DNA of 64,000 bases from Isoetes taiwanensis (lineage: Eukaryota > Streptophyta > Lycopodiopsida > Isoetales > Isoetaceae): positions 310,001-374,000 of the forward strand of contig JAJEKV010000250.1 of assembly GCA_021234155.1 (NCBI GenBank), given 5' to 3'. Shown piece by piece: positions 33,877 to 45,047 of this stretch. The translations under genes were made by a program, and so were the position numbers. The first letter of the stretch is position 1, and each line of letters begins with the position of its first letter. The notes beneath the pieces were generated by a model. It was given only the letters and a program-made list of their open reading frames with translations. It did not search any database and had not been told where the DNA came from.

Positions 33877-34209
33877 ATGGAAGGCAAGGTAGACTTGTCC
33901 GTAGAGGAGGTAGCAAAATTTGCAGAGTACAGTTTATATCTAGAAGAAGCTAGTAAGATGCGCAGTATAATGAATCCTGAGCAGGCTAGATTATATGACC
34001 ACATCGGACTAATTGTAGAAGATGCAGGACCCAAGACTCCGATTTTGATTCATGGGAAAGGTGGAACAGGCAAGAGATTTTTGTTAGATGCCGTATGTTT
34101 TCTTATCAGGGGGAGGCAGCAAATTGTGTTGCCGTGTGCACTTACACGCTTGGTGGTGGCATCTTACCCAGGTGGAAGATCTGTGGAATATATAAGTGTG
34201 GTTGCATAG
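33877..34209 (+). pseudogene. PIF1-like helicase fragment (Helitron-type)
   Basis: The 110-codon frame reads MNPEQARLYDHI, then ILIHGKGGTGKRFLLDAV (Walker A at residues 60-67), then RQQIVLPCALTRLVVASYPG and GRSVEY. This order matches the start of the PIF1 helicase domain (LNxxQ, GPGGTGKT, ATAxxGIAAxLLPGGRTxHS) found in Helitron RepHel proteins and cellular PIF1. The Walker A Ser/Thr is Arg (R67), and the motif after the GGR is decayed, so ATPase activity is unlikely. No Rep domain or further helicase motifs follow. Whether it comes from a Helitron or a cellular PIF1 copy is open. Confidence 0.7.
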
Positions 34210-35450
34210 TGTTATGTGTAAGAAAGGATGGTTTTTGTGAGTATATGAAGATGTAAAATTGTATGCTTCCCACAAAGTTTATTTGTAGTGGATTACGATG
34301 GTAATTTGATGATTTAACAGAAAATAAACAATAAAGGTGATTATTGTGATTCAGTTCATGAAAACCACAATCAAATTACTTACCTATGATCACATGCAGA
34401 GATCACTGATGGTTAAATAAGCGAAATAAAGTACAAATGCATGATTATTTTTCCAGTTGTATAAATGCTGGCATCAACAAATAACTTCATCAAACAATGT
34501 TTAAACTGCTACCTTGATGCTGGTCATATGTAAGTAATATTAGAATGGCAGATTTGAGAAAGCCAATTCAATGTCGTTGTCAGCTGTTAAGACTTGAATT
34601 TGAGGTGTTAAAAGCGATTGAGTGCATATTTACCGGTAGGCGGACCATATAAGCTAAAAATGAAGCTTCGAAGTTGATTTAAAAAATCTAATCTGAATGC
34701 TTTTTGTAAAGTCATCCTATTTTTTTAAAAAAAAGGGCGGATGTCAATATTGCATGTATCTAAAGTTAGCGGTTTAGTGATTGTGGTTTGTTTACGAGGA
34801 TCTTGAACGAAATTGTAACGGGGAGACAATGGAACGCGCAACCTTGATATTTGAAGGTATGTACATTTTAAACTTCGATATGTAGATTTCAAAGCTTATG
34901 GTGAGCCATCTTGGAGCCGTCTTGATCTACTAGAGAGAGAGGCACAGAACAAAGATTGAATTAAGTGTGTCAAATCTGTGAAGTATTCTTTAATTAGAAT
35001 TAAAAGTATGCCAGATATTATGTACTCTGCAACTCAGAACACCTTGGTAATTTGAGTGCCTACGCAGACCTTGGTTTTGCAGGGGTTTTTTAGAATTGCA
35101 AATCTGACTACATAAAGCAGTTAAATGAGCAACTTATCAGGCAATACGCAGACAGGAATCTTCACTATGTCTAACTAATAATTCTTTGTTGATGCTTGCT
35201 TCTAAAAATGCCACGTAAGAAAAAATAGGGCTAACAAAAATTATGAAAAAAGTAACTAGCAAAAGGCACTCCAGGAGGCTTTGACAAGGTAAAATTTGTT
35301 AGGTTTATACTAGATGCTGGCTTTTCAACATCCACTGCCATAAATTATAAACATTAGGATCTGCTCGGGTGGTGGTGAGTTGCGTGAATAATAGGAACAG
35401 AAATGCATAGTTGCATTGCATACAAGAAGTTGACTTCCGCCTACAAGGCT
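34210..35450. other. No recognisable gene
   Basis: AT-rich. The phrase TTATGGTGAGCCAT at about 34898 repeats one at about 33799 before the helicase fragment, hinting at related sequence. Confidence 0.45.
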
Positions 35451-35544
35451 TCTTTAGGCCCTAGTGATAAGCCCTCAACAAGGGGCTTGGACAATCGTCT
35501 TTAGGCCCTAGTGATAAGCCCTCAACAAGGGGCTTGGACAATCG
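35451..35544 (+). repeat. Tandem duplication, 2 x 47 bp
   Basis: The unit starting TCTTTAGGCCCTAGTGATAA is present at 35451-35497 and 35498-35544, identical by eye. It contains CCCTCAACAAGGGG. Confidence 0.9.
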
Positions 35545-35607
35545 TCAGATTACTACAATGGTCCCAAAGATGAAAAAAATGTTCCGAAGAAAAATAGGTT
35601 GGGACCG

Positions 35608-35687
35608 GTGAGCAAACCTTAAAAGAATATGCTACGAAGAAGATGTTTGTCTGGGGATAATAATCTTCTAGAATAATGCCATGCTGG
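35608..35687 (+). repeat. Dispersed repeat, copy 1
   Basis: GGTGAGCAAACC...AATAATGCCA here is related to 36460-36528, about 0.85 kb away in the same orientation, with substitutions and small indels. Confidence 0.7.
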
Positions 35688-35870
35688 AAGCCAAAAGCTC
35701 CATACTTACTAGTCAAGCTCGTTCAATATTTTTGGTATATTGAGATTTCCTTATTGTGAACAGATGCAAGCCTTTAAGCTCGGCTACGCAGTAAATCATA
35801 TTGGCATTCATTTTAGGCTATTGTTTGTGCCCAGTACTGAAACCATCATTTTGTCTATAGGTCCGACATC

Positions 35871-36155
35871 ATGGAGACAGCCTTAATGTGCAAAATCTTG
35901 CTTCAAGTGCATCATCTTCACCATGCTGCCAATGATTCTCTTCATCCTTTTCAAAGAGCTTTTGCCAGGCAGGACTTGATTCAGATTAGTCCTGCACTAC
36001 ATATGTTGACTAATGGTGCAGCAGCAGCTTCTCATGTTCATCATTGTCTACTCCATAAAAAGCCTACAGAAATGTCTTTTGCAAAACACACAACCGAATT
36101 TATTGATGGATCCAAGATAACAAGTGAAGTTATCAACCATAGTATGAGATATTGA
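35871..36155 (+). other. Open frame of 94 codons, unknown
   Basis: The frame is His-rich (VHHLHHAAND, ASHVHHCLLH) with no domain recognised. The - strand is also open across part of it. It could be an exon of a decayed gene. Confidence 0.2.
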
Positions 36156-36459
36156 TCATTACAAGTAAGAGAATGCATACCATCTGGAAAGCATTCCCAG
36201 TGTTCATGATGGCAGCTTCTGGTGTTGATAGGCCAGGCAATGCTATATACATTTATATACACATTTGACAGGATCTGTAGCATACCAAACGTCTTGAACA
36301 GAACACCAACAGAATTTTTTAGATTTACCCTCATAAGACTGATTTCTTCCCATATCCCAGTTTTTTGCACAATTCATGTAATAATCATAACAAAACAGAG
36401 ACAACAGAAAACAAGATGGAATAAGTGCTCTGAAGGAAAATAGATTGTGAATGAAAAAT

Positions 36460-36550
36460 GGTGAGTAAACCTTGAAAGAATATGTTACAAAGAAGATGCT
36501 GGGATAATAATCTTCTAAAATAATGCCAAGATGCTGGGATAATAATCTTC
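36460..36550 (+). repeat. Dispersed repeat, copy 2, with local duplication
   Basis: Related to 35608-35687. The 20-bp word GATGCTGGGATAATAATCTT occurs twice inside it, at about 36496 and 36530. Confidence 0.7.
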
Positions 36551-36571
36551 AAATACAAAGATTAGGCCATT

Positions 36572-36910
36572 ATGCATAATTTACAAGACAAGACCAGACA
36601 TTTTGACAAAGACCAGACATTTTGGAAAAGACATTTCCTCAAAGTGCGATCTCCTCGTTTTGAAAACAGATTTCAAATGCTAGATACTCTATTGACGAAG
36701 TTATGCCTCAGAGCATACCAGTTGATGCCACATGCAAGCATTGATTTGAAGCTCCCTCTTAGCAAGGAAGAACTCTCATTTGCCAGCTCCGCAAATGCCC
36801 AATCACCCCTGTTTATCGTCTGCCTAATGATGACAGGATTTTATGTTGGATTCCGGCAGGTGGCACATCAGAATGCAAGATGGCTCCCACGGCCTCTTCA
36901 CTCCTCCTAG
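36572..36910 (+). other. Open frame of 112 codons, unknown
   Basis: Protein-like in places (SIDLKLPLSKEELSFASSAN), and a second frame at 36805-36940 reads YRLPNDDRILCWIPAGGTSE. No family is recognised. It is probably decayed coding sequence. Confidence 0.2.
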
Positions 36911-37214
36911 GGCTTTATATGAACCAAGAAGAGAGATAAACGGGGCTAGACTGCTGAATAAGGAACCTTTTTCCCAATCAACACAAAGGTTATGCTGGTG
37001 AGTGCCAGATTTAGGCCATCACACATCGCCGGATCTGCATGGATAGAGCTTCAAAAATATGCCGAAATGCACAATTCCAAGGCATACAAAATATGCCGAA
37101 ATGCAAAATATACAAAAGCAAAAAATGCAGAGCATGCACATGTAGGACGATTCGCTAAGATGTCGCAATAGCCGATAGCTAAAAGGTCGAAAGCCGAAGG
37201 GTCGCAAGGGAAAC

Positions 37215-37300
37215 AAGGTGCTGCACACGGAGGGTTGCCCTCCAGTTTCTTCGGGGTGAAGTGGCTAAATTAAACCGTGAACTCATGTTTTCACAATCTA
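37215..37300 (+). repeat. Interspersed repeat family R1, copy 1
   Basis: AAGGTGCTGCACACGGAGGG and the following 60 bases are related to 57417-57503. Both carry the hairpin GGAGGGTTGCCCTCC and then GGGTGAAG and CATGTTTT(C/G)ACAATC. Confidence 0.8.
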
Positions 37301-37462
37301 TATTTAAATTAAAGTAGACCCCTACCATGTTCTTACAATCAGTTAATCAGTTTGTAGGTCCCCTATATTCATGTACAACCCAAAAAAATACACGTTGTTT
37401 TATATATTGAAAATTCATTTTACAACACCACAAAAGTATACTAATGATTGTTTTATGCGCTT

Positions 37463-37735
37463 CATACATGTAATATTTAGAAAAACAACAAGTGGGGAAG
37501 CAGTATTGTCTCTAAAAAACCATGTTATTTTATGCACGTCAGACATGTAATATTCAGATGGGGAAGCAGTATAGTCTCTAAAAAACCATGTTATTTTACA
37601 CGTGGAAAACCAATTTACAACGCCTCAAGTAAAGCTACAAATAAAATTTTGTTGTTTTAAGTGTTTTAGACATGTAATATAAAGCAAACTACAGATGGAG
37701 GAACAATATTACAAACAAAAAACATTGTGGTTTCA
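37463..37735 (+). repeat. Degenerate tandem repeat, about 70-90 bp units
   Basis: GACATGTAATATT, then GGGGAAGCAGTAT and TCTCTAAAAAACCATGTTAT recur at about 37467, 37543 and, weaker, 37670. Confidence 0.7.
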
Positions 37736-38173
37736 AGGTCTATTGTTTTGGGAAAGGTCTATTGTTTTTTTTTTACTTTGTACCAATGTTTTGCAATAAC
37801 TAATGTCATTGCAGCATTTTCATATTGTGTCTTTCTTATGAACATATATTCTTAATTGTAGACAAAGAGACAATATTATCAACTTTATGATATTATTGAA
37901 CGAAATGTAAACACAAGATACCAAGCTCTTGAGGCCCATGATGCACATTCTAATATTAATGGTAGAGATAACCTCACATCACAAATGTTCGTGTCTTTAA
38001 GATAAACTCTCATCGATGGCAGCAAGATTCTGGTGAAGGGTTTCTTCTCCAAAGCTAACTTGCCAACTTGTGTTAAATAATCAATAAAAAACATGCAGAA
38101 GGTTATATTCTCTTCCAACAAGGCATAGGCTTACCTTCCCAAATCTAACATGCACTTTTGAGTCTTGTCTTGC
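37736..38173. other. No recognisable gene
   Basis: AT-rich, with no family features in the 78-codon frame on the - strand. Confidence 0.45.
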
Positions 38174-39381
38174 TCAGTATGAACCTTGTCTAGTTTTCCC
38201 TACCAAGCGGAAGACAAAGATACCAAGCCGAAGACAAAGGTACATGTAATTTGCAAAACCTTTTGTGTGATTCACAAGGCCTGTTTGGAAAGACATGCAA
38301 ACATAAAAGCATATAAGTGCTTCCAGATATAAAACCACCAGAAAATTTATGCATACCCGGAACTCTAGGATGTTGCATAATATATCCAACTACAGCATAT
38401 TTTGCATAAGTAATCGCGACGAATCCGGTGACGCCAAGCTTTTTTATTATGGACCCTTGAGATACCACTGCTCCACAAGAAGACATTGAGTTTTTTAATA
38501 GCATCTATGAAAATCAATCGTTGCATGCCTTCAAAACAAGCACTAATGACATACTTGCCAAATGAGCGTCAGGTCAAAAGCACTAGCGTAAAATGATAAT
38601 CTCGCCTCGACCCAAGACATTTCCCCAGATCTTGCATTTCAAGCGGGATCTAGGAGAATCATAGCCTTCTAGAGGCGGCAAAAGCCCTGAAACAGATTGT
38701 TTACCCGATTCTTGGGTATAATCCAAGATCAAGAAAAAAAAATGAAACCCGTGCACACCAAGCAAGCATGGATCCATATATGGCATTCAACCCTCAATGC
38801 ATACACTGAGAAAAACCCCGCCGTGATCATAGCCACCGAGAAGAATCAATGGACTTCAAAAACCCGAACAAATATAGGTTACCTCTAAAAAGGAAGTCGT
38901 CTCGAACTCCTAGAACTACGGACTATCGGATAGATGAACCGGAGGAAATATGGACGGAATGGTGGCCTAGCCTGCGGTGATATTGAACGATTGAAGCTGC
39001 AGCTTATTGAGCTGATCTTTTGTTCACATGGAGGCAACCGCCAATTGTTTTGCTCGAACCGAGTATTTAAAATCTTTTGGTAAACATCTTCACTTTGCGT
39101 AATATGGTTCTCGGAAGCGTGCTCAAGTCTTTCAAGAAAATGCAAGATTTTTGCGCGTGAAAGGTAAAGGTATCCTACCTAACATTGCATTTGACGGAAG
39201 TTGGTGCTAAAACCGCCTCTAAGTATGCAAATCTGCATCAAGCTCACTGTGTGATAAGGATGATACCTTGTTTGAAGAAGCGTAACCATTGGACCCGTTT
39301 GAAGACGCAGATAAAAACTTAAAAACTAGCAGAAACATCCGACTATGTTTGAAGAAGCTCAATCCAGAAACCTAGTCTTAC
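38174..39381 (-). other. Possible decayed or partial gene, - strand
   Basis: Frames at 38504-38190 (contains GVTGFVAITYAKYAVVGYIM, with hydrophobic segments) and 39145-38885 (contains FLERLEHASENHITQSEDVY) look protein-like. They lie downstream of the exon-like block at 39382-39540 on the same strand. I could not link them by splice sites, nor name a family. Confidence 0.25.
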
Positions 39382-39540
39382 CATCCGACTCTGTTTGAAA
39401 AAGCCCTCTAACATGAAAGCATGTTCTTCACATCCTCTGTTATTCCCGAGGCAGAAGCCAACAAAAGCTCCATCGCAGAGGGGCCTAGGCAGAGCGGGGC
39501 TTAGGGACTCGGAGAAGAGAAGCCAGGGGGATGGAGCCAT
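39382..39540 (-). CDS. Possible first exon, product unknown
   Basis: On the - strand an ATG at 39540 opens exactly 53 codons (MAPSPWLLFSESLSPALPRP ... FFKQSRM) ending in a donor-like ATG/GTAAGAC at 39382. The base composition is GC-richer than the surroundings, and CT-rich sequence precedes the ATG as in plant 5' UTRs. The start is hydrophobic. No second exon could be assigned with confidence. TCCGACT(A/C)TGTTTGAA(G/A)AAG words recur nearby. Confidence 0.3.
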
Positions 39541-39649
39541 CTTCGCACGCTTTTGCTTTGAGAAGAGAAGCGGGCGAAACGAGGAACAATGAAGCGAGAG
39601 AAGGAATGGGGCTGGATGACCGAGCATTTACAGGCAGCAGCCAGTTTTT

Positions 39650-40480
39650 AGCAGTCATCAGCATATGCTAGGTATATGCCAGCATATACTTGAATATGCC
39701 CACATACCCACATAAACGAGGGTTTGCCCCCCTAGGGGCAACCCAAAAAGAAGCCTATAAGAGATATAAAAAGAAAGGCAATCTTTTATATTACAAGGAC
39801 AATCTTTGTGTTCCAGATGTATGGTCCTGTCATTGGAGACTGACGCCCGTTATCTGGAGACTAGGAGGCATAAGCCCTCTACTCCGCTTATTGGAGGCCA
39901 TTGGTCTCCTCATTGAAGACTGACACAGGGACTATTTGTTCTTTAAGGGTAGGACAATTGTCTTTCTAATTCTTTGTCTATCAAGTATGCTGCTTGTTCT
40001 TTAAGGGTAGGACTATTGTTTTTCTAATTCTTTGTCCTATTGCTTTCTAGATGTTGACCTTCCAAATAGTACCAAGTATGAAGCTGCTTCAATCGATAAA
40101 ACAAAATCTTGAAAACCAACCACCACCACCACCACCCATATGAAAGATTGTCCACAACAATTGGGGACTGATTTCACCTTATTGAGAACGATGGGGACTG
40201 GTTTCTGCTAGCTCAAAACCTAAATTCACAAAAGGGATCCAAAAATTAGCATGTCCTATATAATTCAAAAATGTTAAATGATTAGAACTTGTGATTCCCA
40301 ACTGAAAATGGCGATAAACAATGACACCACCACCTCAAATCAGCATGCAAAATCTAACTAATTGAACAGAACAAAGATTTTAAGATCTGAATCATATTAT
40401 GCATATTTGGTTCCTGATAATTATAAGAACCCAAGTTCTGCAAAACTAAAGTGACGGGGGCTCTTCCAAATTAGGATGTC
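39650..40480. other. No recognisable gene
   Basis: Contains a local duplication of TTCTTTAAGGGTAGGAC(A/T)ATTGT at about 39939 and 39992 and a short CCACCA run at about 40121. No gene. Confidence 0.5.
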
Positions 40481-40600
40481 TTCTATAATTCAAAATCCTC
40501 AATAGTTAAAACTTGTGATTCCCAACTGAAAATGCCCATAAACAATAACAGAATAGCTAAAAGTGCCTGGCATGGCAGACAACAAGATGTTAAGTTAGTA

Positions 40601-40760
40601 TTACATCTCCATTGGAGTGGCTTCACTTGCTGCTTCACCTGCCCCATCTGGCTTTTTCTGTTCTTCCTCCGTTGCCACATCAATTTTTGATGAGGTGGAG
40701 GTGCTACGTGGATAGGCTAGAATTGCAAGAAAGGCTGTAGGGTTGGTTTGGCTGGTGTGC
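40601..40760 (-). CDS. C-terminal exon-like tail, acidic, family unknown
   Basis: An open stretch on the - strand reads FLAILAYPRSTSTSSKIDVA, then EEEQKKPDGAGEAASEATPM and EM before TAA at 40601-40603. Low-complexity acidic tails of this sort end many eukaryotic proteins. The copia element sits about 300 bp upstream in the reading direction, so it may have landed in or near this gene. The upstream boundary is not defined. Confidence 0.3.
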
Positions 40761-41052
40761 TAAAAAATATGAATGGCAGGAGGGTGCTTTTCTCGCCAGA
40801 TTTGAGGAAGAGTCCACAGCCGATAATGCAATCAACTGCATTCCCAATTATCCCTTGAAGATTTGATGCCTTCAGCGCCTAGCGCTACCGCTTTTAGTGC
40901 TTAGCAGCAACATCTTGAGCACCATCATCCTGAGCAGCTGACGTCTGCACAGGTTCCCAAAGTCGGATATAGGCAGCATTGATTCCTAACATCAATTTAC
41001 CCAGCACCAATTTCTTCTTTTTCTGGTATCGATTTTTCAGTATCGGTTGTAC

Positions 41053-41057
41053 CCAGC
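41053..41057. repeat. Target-site duplication CCAGC (left)
   Basis: CCAGC directly precedes the left LTR and is repeated at 46548-46552 directly after the right LTR. A 5-bp duplication is standard for Ty1/copia integration. Confidence 0.9.
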
Positions 41058-41702
41058 TGAAAATCTCTCTCAAGATTTGACTCAAAAGATTTGTCAATAA
41101 CAATAATCTCAACAAAACTTCACCTAGCTTTAAACAAAGCTTTACTTGATGTCCAAACAAATTTTATTTGCAACTAGACATTCAAGGTTTCATTATCCCT
41201 TGTCAACAATAAATATGCAAATGTTCAACTTAGGATAATATTTGAACTTTAAAACAAAGAAGAAGACGTCTCACAAACAAGAAATACTGCAGTAAATTTT
41301 GTCCTTCCTTTGTTTGATCAGATCAATCGCAATACCGGCTCAAACCACTTGTGAATGGATTTGATCTCTTGCTCATGGTCGTCTCTGTGAATTGCTTGTA
41401 CTTATAGCTCCCAGAATCGACCAACAAGGCTGCAAATCCGGACTTGATAAACTTGCCAGTCCCGGAAAAATGGTCTAGCGAAATATCCCACAGACATATC
41501 GTTGGAAATAATCCTTTTGACCATTGACTTATTATTTTCCAATGGTTGAGCCCCTTTTTTTTATTTCTAACTTCATATGCAACTTCACACCTTAGATTAA
41601 ACAACCTAATCTTCATTTTTCAAACAATGCATCTGCTTCTGCTTTCACCTGCCTGGCACATGTGATGTTCACATTATTATGCAATGATTTTATTTTCTAA
41701 CA
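41058..41702 (-). repeat. LTR (3' LTR of the - strand element)
   Basis: 645 bp, TG at the left edge and CA at the right edge on the + strand (TGAAAATC ... TTTTCTAACA). Pairs with 45904-46547. Confidence 0.95.
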
Positions 41703-41712
41703 CTCCTCCTTC
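41703..41712 (-). other. Polypurine tract
   Basis: On the - strand GAAGGAGGAG directly abuts the 3' LTR, as the plus-strand primer of reverse transcription requires. It overlaps the end of the original stop codon (TGA at 41711-41713). Confidence 0.85.
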
Positions 41713-42890
41713 ATTGCATAAATAATGTACTTTGGAAACCTGTAAACTTATTTTCTGTAAGACCTTTTGTAAACATGTCTGCTATCTGTTTGTCAGTGCT
41801 GACATAAGTCATTCTAATATTTCCTTTTGCAGCCTGATCCCTGATATAATGCATGCTTAATTCTATATGTTTAGTTCTCTTCATGTTCAACCGGATTTTT
41901 GACTATTGCAATGCAACTTTGGCTATCTGAAAAAATAGTTGTAGGATTTACCTGTTTAATATCCAATTCTTCCAGTAGTCTTCTGAGCCAAACTATTTCT
42001 CTAGATAAAAGGGATGAGGCAGCATATTCAGCTTCTGCTGAAGATAAGGCTATAGCATATTGCTTTTTGGTCCTCCAACTTATTGTGCCCCCTCCAAGGA
42101 AGATCACATAACCTGTAGTGGATTTTCTTTCAGTCCGATCACCTGCCCAGTCTGCATCTGAATAGGCATACATTTCCAGATTACTGTCATTGAAAGTTAT
42201 TCCATAGTCTTGAGTTCCTTTCAAGTATTTTAATACTCTTTTAGCAGCCAACCAGTGAACCTTTTCAGGATTGCTACATCTCCTGCTCAGGATATTGACA
42301 GCATATGTTATGTCAGGCCTAGCGCTATTGCTCAAGTACAACAAACACCCTATTAGAGCACGATATGGCACCTGTTTCATATACTCCAGTTCATCTGCAT
42401 CAACCTCAGCACTTATAGTTAAATGATGACCTGGTACAATTGGAGTTATGGCAGTACAAGCTTGTTGCATATTAAACCTTTTAAGCATATTTTCTATATG
42501 CCCTTTCTGTTTTAGTTTCAGCAACTTATTTTTTCTGTCTCTAACCACTTCAATCCCCAGAAACTTTTGCAAAGGCCCTAAGTCTGTCATCTTGAACCTG
42601 TGATGTAGAATATTTTTGCAAACCTTTAGAACTTGAGTGGAATTTGCAACCATAATGCAGTCGTCTACATACAAGGCTATAATACAAAATTCATCTCCTA
42701 TTTTGTACCTATATAAGTTACCATCATTTTGAAGTTTTTCAAAACCTTGCTCTCTTAGAAAAGTATCTATGCAAAGATACCATTCTCTTGGGGCTTGCTT
42801 CAAACCATATACTGCCCTATTTAATTTCCAAACCAAATTTTTCCCTTTCTCAAAACACATCCATGTGATGTATTTCATAATCAAGAGCAT
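41711..42890 (-). pseudogene. Copia reverse transcriptase C-terminal part and RNase H
   Basis: The 339-codon open part (42890-41871) has VYGLKQAPREWY, the catalytic ALYVDDCIMVA (YVDD at residues 74-77), and the RNase H stretch YSDADWAGDRTERKSTTGY, ALSSAEAEY and SDSQSCIAI. RNase H removes the RNA strand of the RNA-DNA hybrid. At about 41883 one extra base shifts the frame: IVKNPVEHE is followed in frame by a stop, while the expected continuation (IELSMHYIRDQAAKGNIRM, then QIADMFTKGL) is in another frame down to TGA at 41711-41713. The 5' side begins at the deletion junction described for the preceding part. Confidence 0.9.
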
Positions 42891-44316
42891 TGGCCAGACT
42901 CAAAAGAACTCTTAGGCTAGTGAGCTTGACTATAGGTGAATAAGTTTCATCATAATCTTGTCCCTGTTTTTGAGTAAAACCCTGAGCCACTAAACGTGCT
43001 TTATATTTTTTTGAGCCATCTGCATTAGCTTTAATTTTGAAAATCCATTTACTGCCAACTATGTTTTGTGCAACAGATTGCTTAACAATATCATAAGTGT
43101 GAGTGTCTGCAAAAGAGCTTAACTCATCATGCATAGCCTTTTTCCATTCTTTTGCATTAATGCTTTCTAAAGCCTGCTCAACAGTTCTTGGTATCTCAAT
43201 ATCTTCTATTATTGCCATAATTTGTTCAATTTCATCCTTTGCTTGGTCTAATTGCAGTGGTTCCAGCCTTTTACTTCCACCTAAAGGATTTCTTCCATAA
43301 GCTTCTTTGTCAAATTTAATTTCGTCTTGCAACCTTTGTGCTTCTGTCCTCCTCTTTCGAGTCTTTTTCTCTGGTGCTTTGTCTGCTTCAAGAACTTCTG
43401 TTTCAGCAAATTCATCTCCAATTCTCTGAGTTTGAGATACTTCATGTTCAGCTGCTTCATTTGTTTTATTCTCCTCCTCCTCCTCATAATCAATTTGACC
43501 ATTTGTCACTTGAGGAGTTTTGGCAGCAGGCAGTTCCTTTTGAATTTGATGTCTATCTTTGTACAAAACATCTTCACAGAATATCACATCCCTACTAATC
43601 ACAATATTTTTGTTTTCTGGAATAAAAATTCTATAGCCTTTTGAGTGGCTATCATAGCCTACTAAAAAACCAATCTCAGCTTTATCATCAAGCTTTTTTC
43701 TGAGCTCATCTGGTTTATGAACATAAGCCAAGCATCCATAAACCTTAAATTTTTCATAATTAATTCCTGAATCTTCTCCATACCACATTAAATCAGGAAT
43801 ATTCCCTTGCAAACTGGAGGAAGAAAGCTTATTTTGTATAGTATTGGCTGTTAGTAATGCTTCTTCCCATAAATAATTTGGTAATCCACTATTCTTAACC
43901 ATTGATCTGACAGCATTCATGAGAGTTCTATTTCTTCTTTCTGCTATTCCATTTTGTTGGGGACTATATCTACATGTTAATTGTCTCCTGATGCCATTTG
44001 CAATACAAAAGCTCTTAAATTTGACTGAAATATATTCTCCCCCTTTATCAGACCTTATGCACTTTAGTTTCTTACCTGTTTGCCTTTCTGACTCTGCCAC
44101 AAATTGCTTGAAGGCTACTAAAGCTTGAGCTTTGTTAGCTAGCAAATAACATTTGCATTTTCTGGTATAATCATCAATGAATGTGATAAAATACCTCTTA
44201 CTAGTTCTTCCTCTGATATTCAAGGGTCCACATAAGTCAGTGTGGACTAATTCCAGTATCTCCTTACTTTTCTTCTTTGCTCTGAGAAAAGGCAGTCTGT
44301 TAATTTTACCAAGCAT
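42850..44316 (-). pseudogene. Copia integrase and reverse transcriptase N-terminal part
   Basis: 488 codons. The integrase catalytic triad is visible as D27 (LVHTDLCGP), D90 (IRSDKGGEY) and E126 (NGIAERRNR), with the classic 35-residue D-to-E spacing. The copia-type C-terminal region (GYDSHSKGYRIF) and an acidic linker follow. Reverse transcriptase starts at EWKKAMHDELSSF and runs to YEIHHMDV. There the frame runs into TGA, because the conserved stretch that normally follows MDV (KTAFLNG and about 20 residues in all) is missing and the next recognisable residues are EKGKNLVWKLN. The lost DNA is roughly 60 bp and not a multiple of three. Upstream, TAA at 44356-44358 and a frameshift near 44367 separate it from the protease part. 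Confidence 0.9.
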
Positions 44317-44366
44317 GCACCCCTCACATACATGTCCCTTTTCTTGATTTTCATATTAAATGAACC

Positions 44367-45047
44367 CTACTTTGCTAAAAGCTTTAGATTGTTTGAATGA
44401 GTATGAGCTAGTCGATTGTGCCATAGCTCAAATTCAGATATCATTAATACATTGCAAGATGGACTATTATTATGATCCAACTGAAAAAGTCTATCAACTC
44501 GTTTGGCATGAAACTTAATTTTATTATCAAACCAAATATTACAACCATCATCATCAAAGATGACTTTATAGCCCAAGTCAACTAACTGACTAACAGATAT
44601 CAGATTTTTAACAATGCCAGGTACACACAAAACATTTTTGATGTCTACTAGATTTCCATGTAAATCCCATAATTGCAGCAGCCCTCTTCCTTCAATCCTT
44701 TGCAAGGCTCCATTTCCTACTTGAACACTTCTAGCTTCTCCTTGTTCTAAATTTTTAAGCAACTCAGCAGAGTGGACTACTAATCTTTCAGCTCCACTAT
44801 CAACTACAAGAGCATGAGATAACTTGTTAGTATTAGCTTTATCTTCAAGAACAGAATTTAACAAGTTTACCTCCTCTTCATCTATGATTTTTCCAGTTTC
44901 TTCATGCTCTTGTGCAATAAAAGTGCTGGCAGGTTTCTTTCCTCCTCCTCGACCTCTACCCCTGCTAGAACCACCCCTTCCTCTTCCAAATTCCTTAGGT
45001 GTAGGACATTTAGAAGCGAGGTGACTTCGCCACCACATGTGTAGCAA
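44367..45047 (-). pseudogene. Copia gag end, protease and pre-integrase part
   Basis: 226 codons. The N-terminal residues complete a second CCHC zinc knuckle in this frame (HLASKC), followed by a Gly/Arg-rich stretch (GRGRGGSSRGRGRGGG). The aspartic protease active site is VVDSGAE (D83-S84-G85). The pre-integrase region NVLCVPGIVKNLISVSQL leads to ELWHNRLAHTHSNNLKLLAK. The frame then stops at TAG, whereas the integrase frame carries on one base out of phase. The zinc-binding HHCC module is continued out of frame by GHVCEGCMLGK. Confidence 0.9.

Noticed and set aside
35871-36910. A two-exon gene from the frames at 35871 and 36572
   Set aside because: No credible donor and acceptor pair in matching phase joins them, and neither shows a family motif.
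41323-41616. 97-codon frame as a gene
   Set aside because: It lies wholly inside the LTR, and its counterpart in the other LTR adds nothing.
43103-43644. Plus-strand frames inside the copia element
   Set aside because: Antisense shadows of the integrase and linker coding region, whose - strand reading has clear domains.
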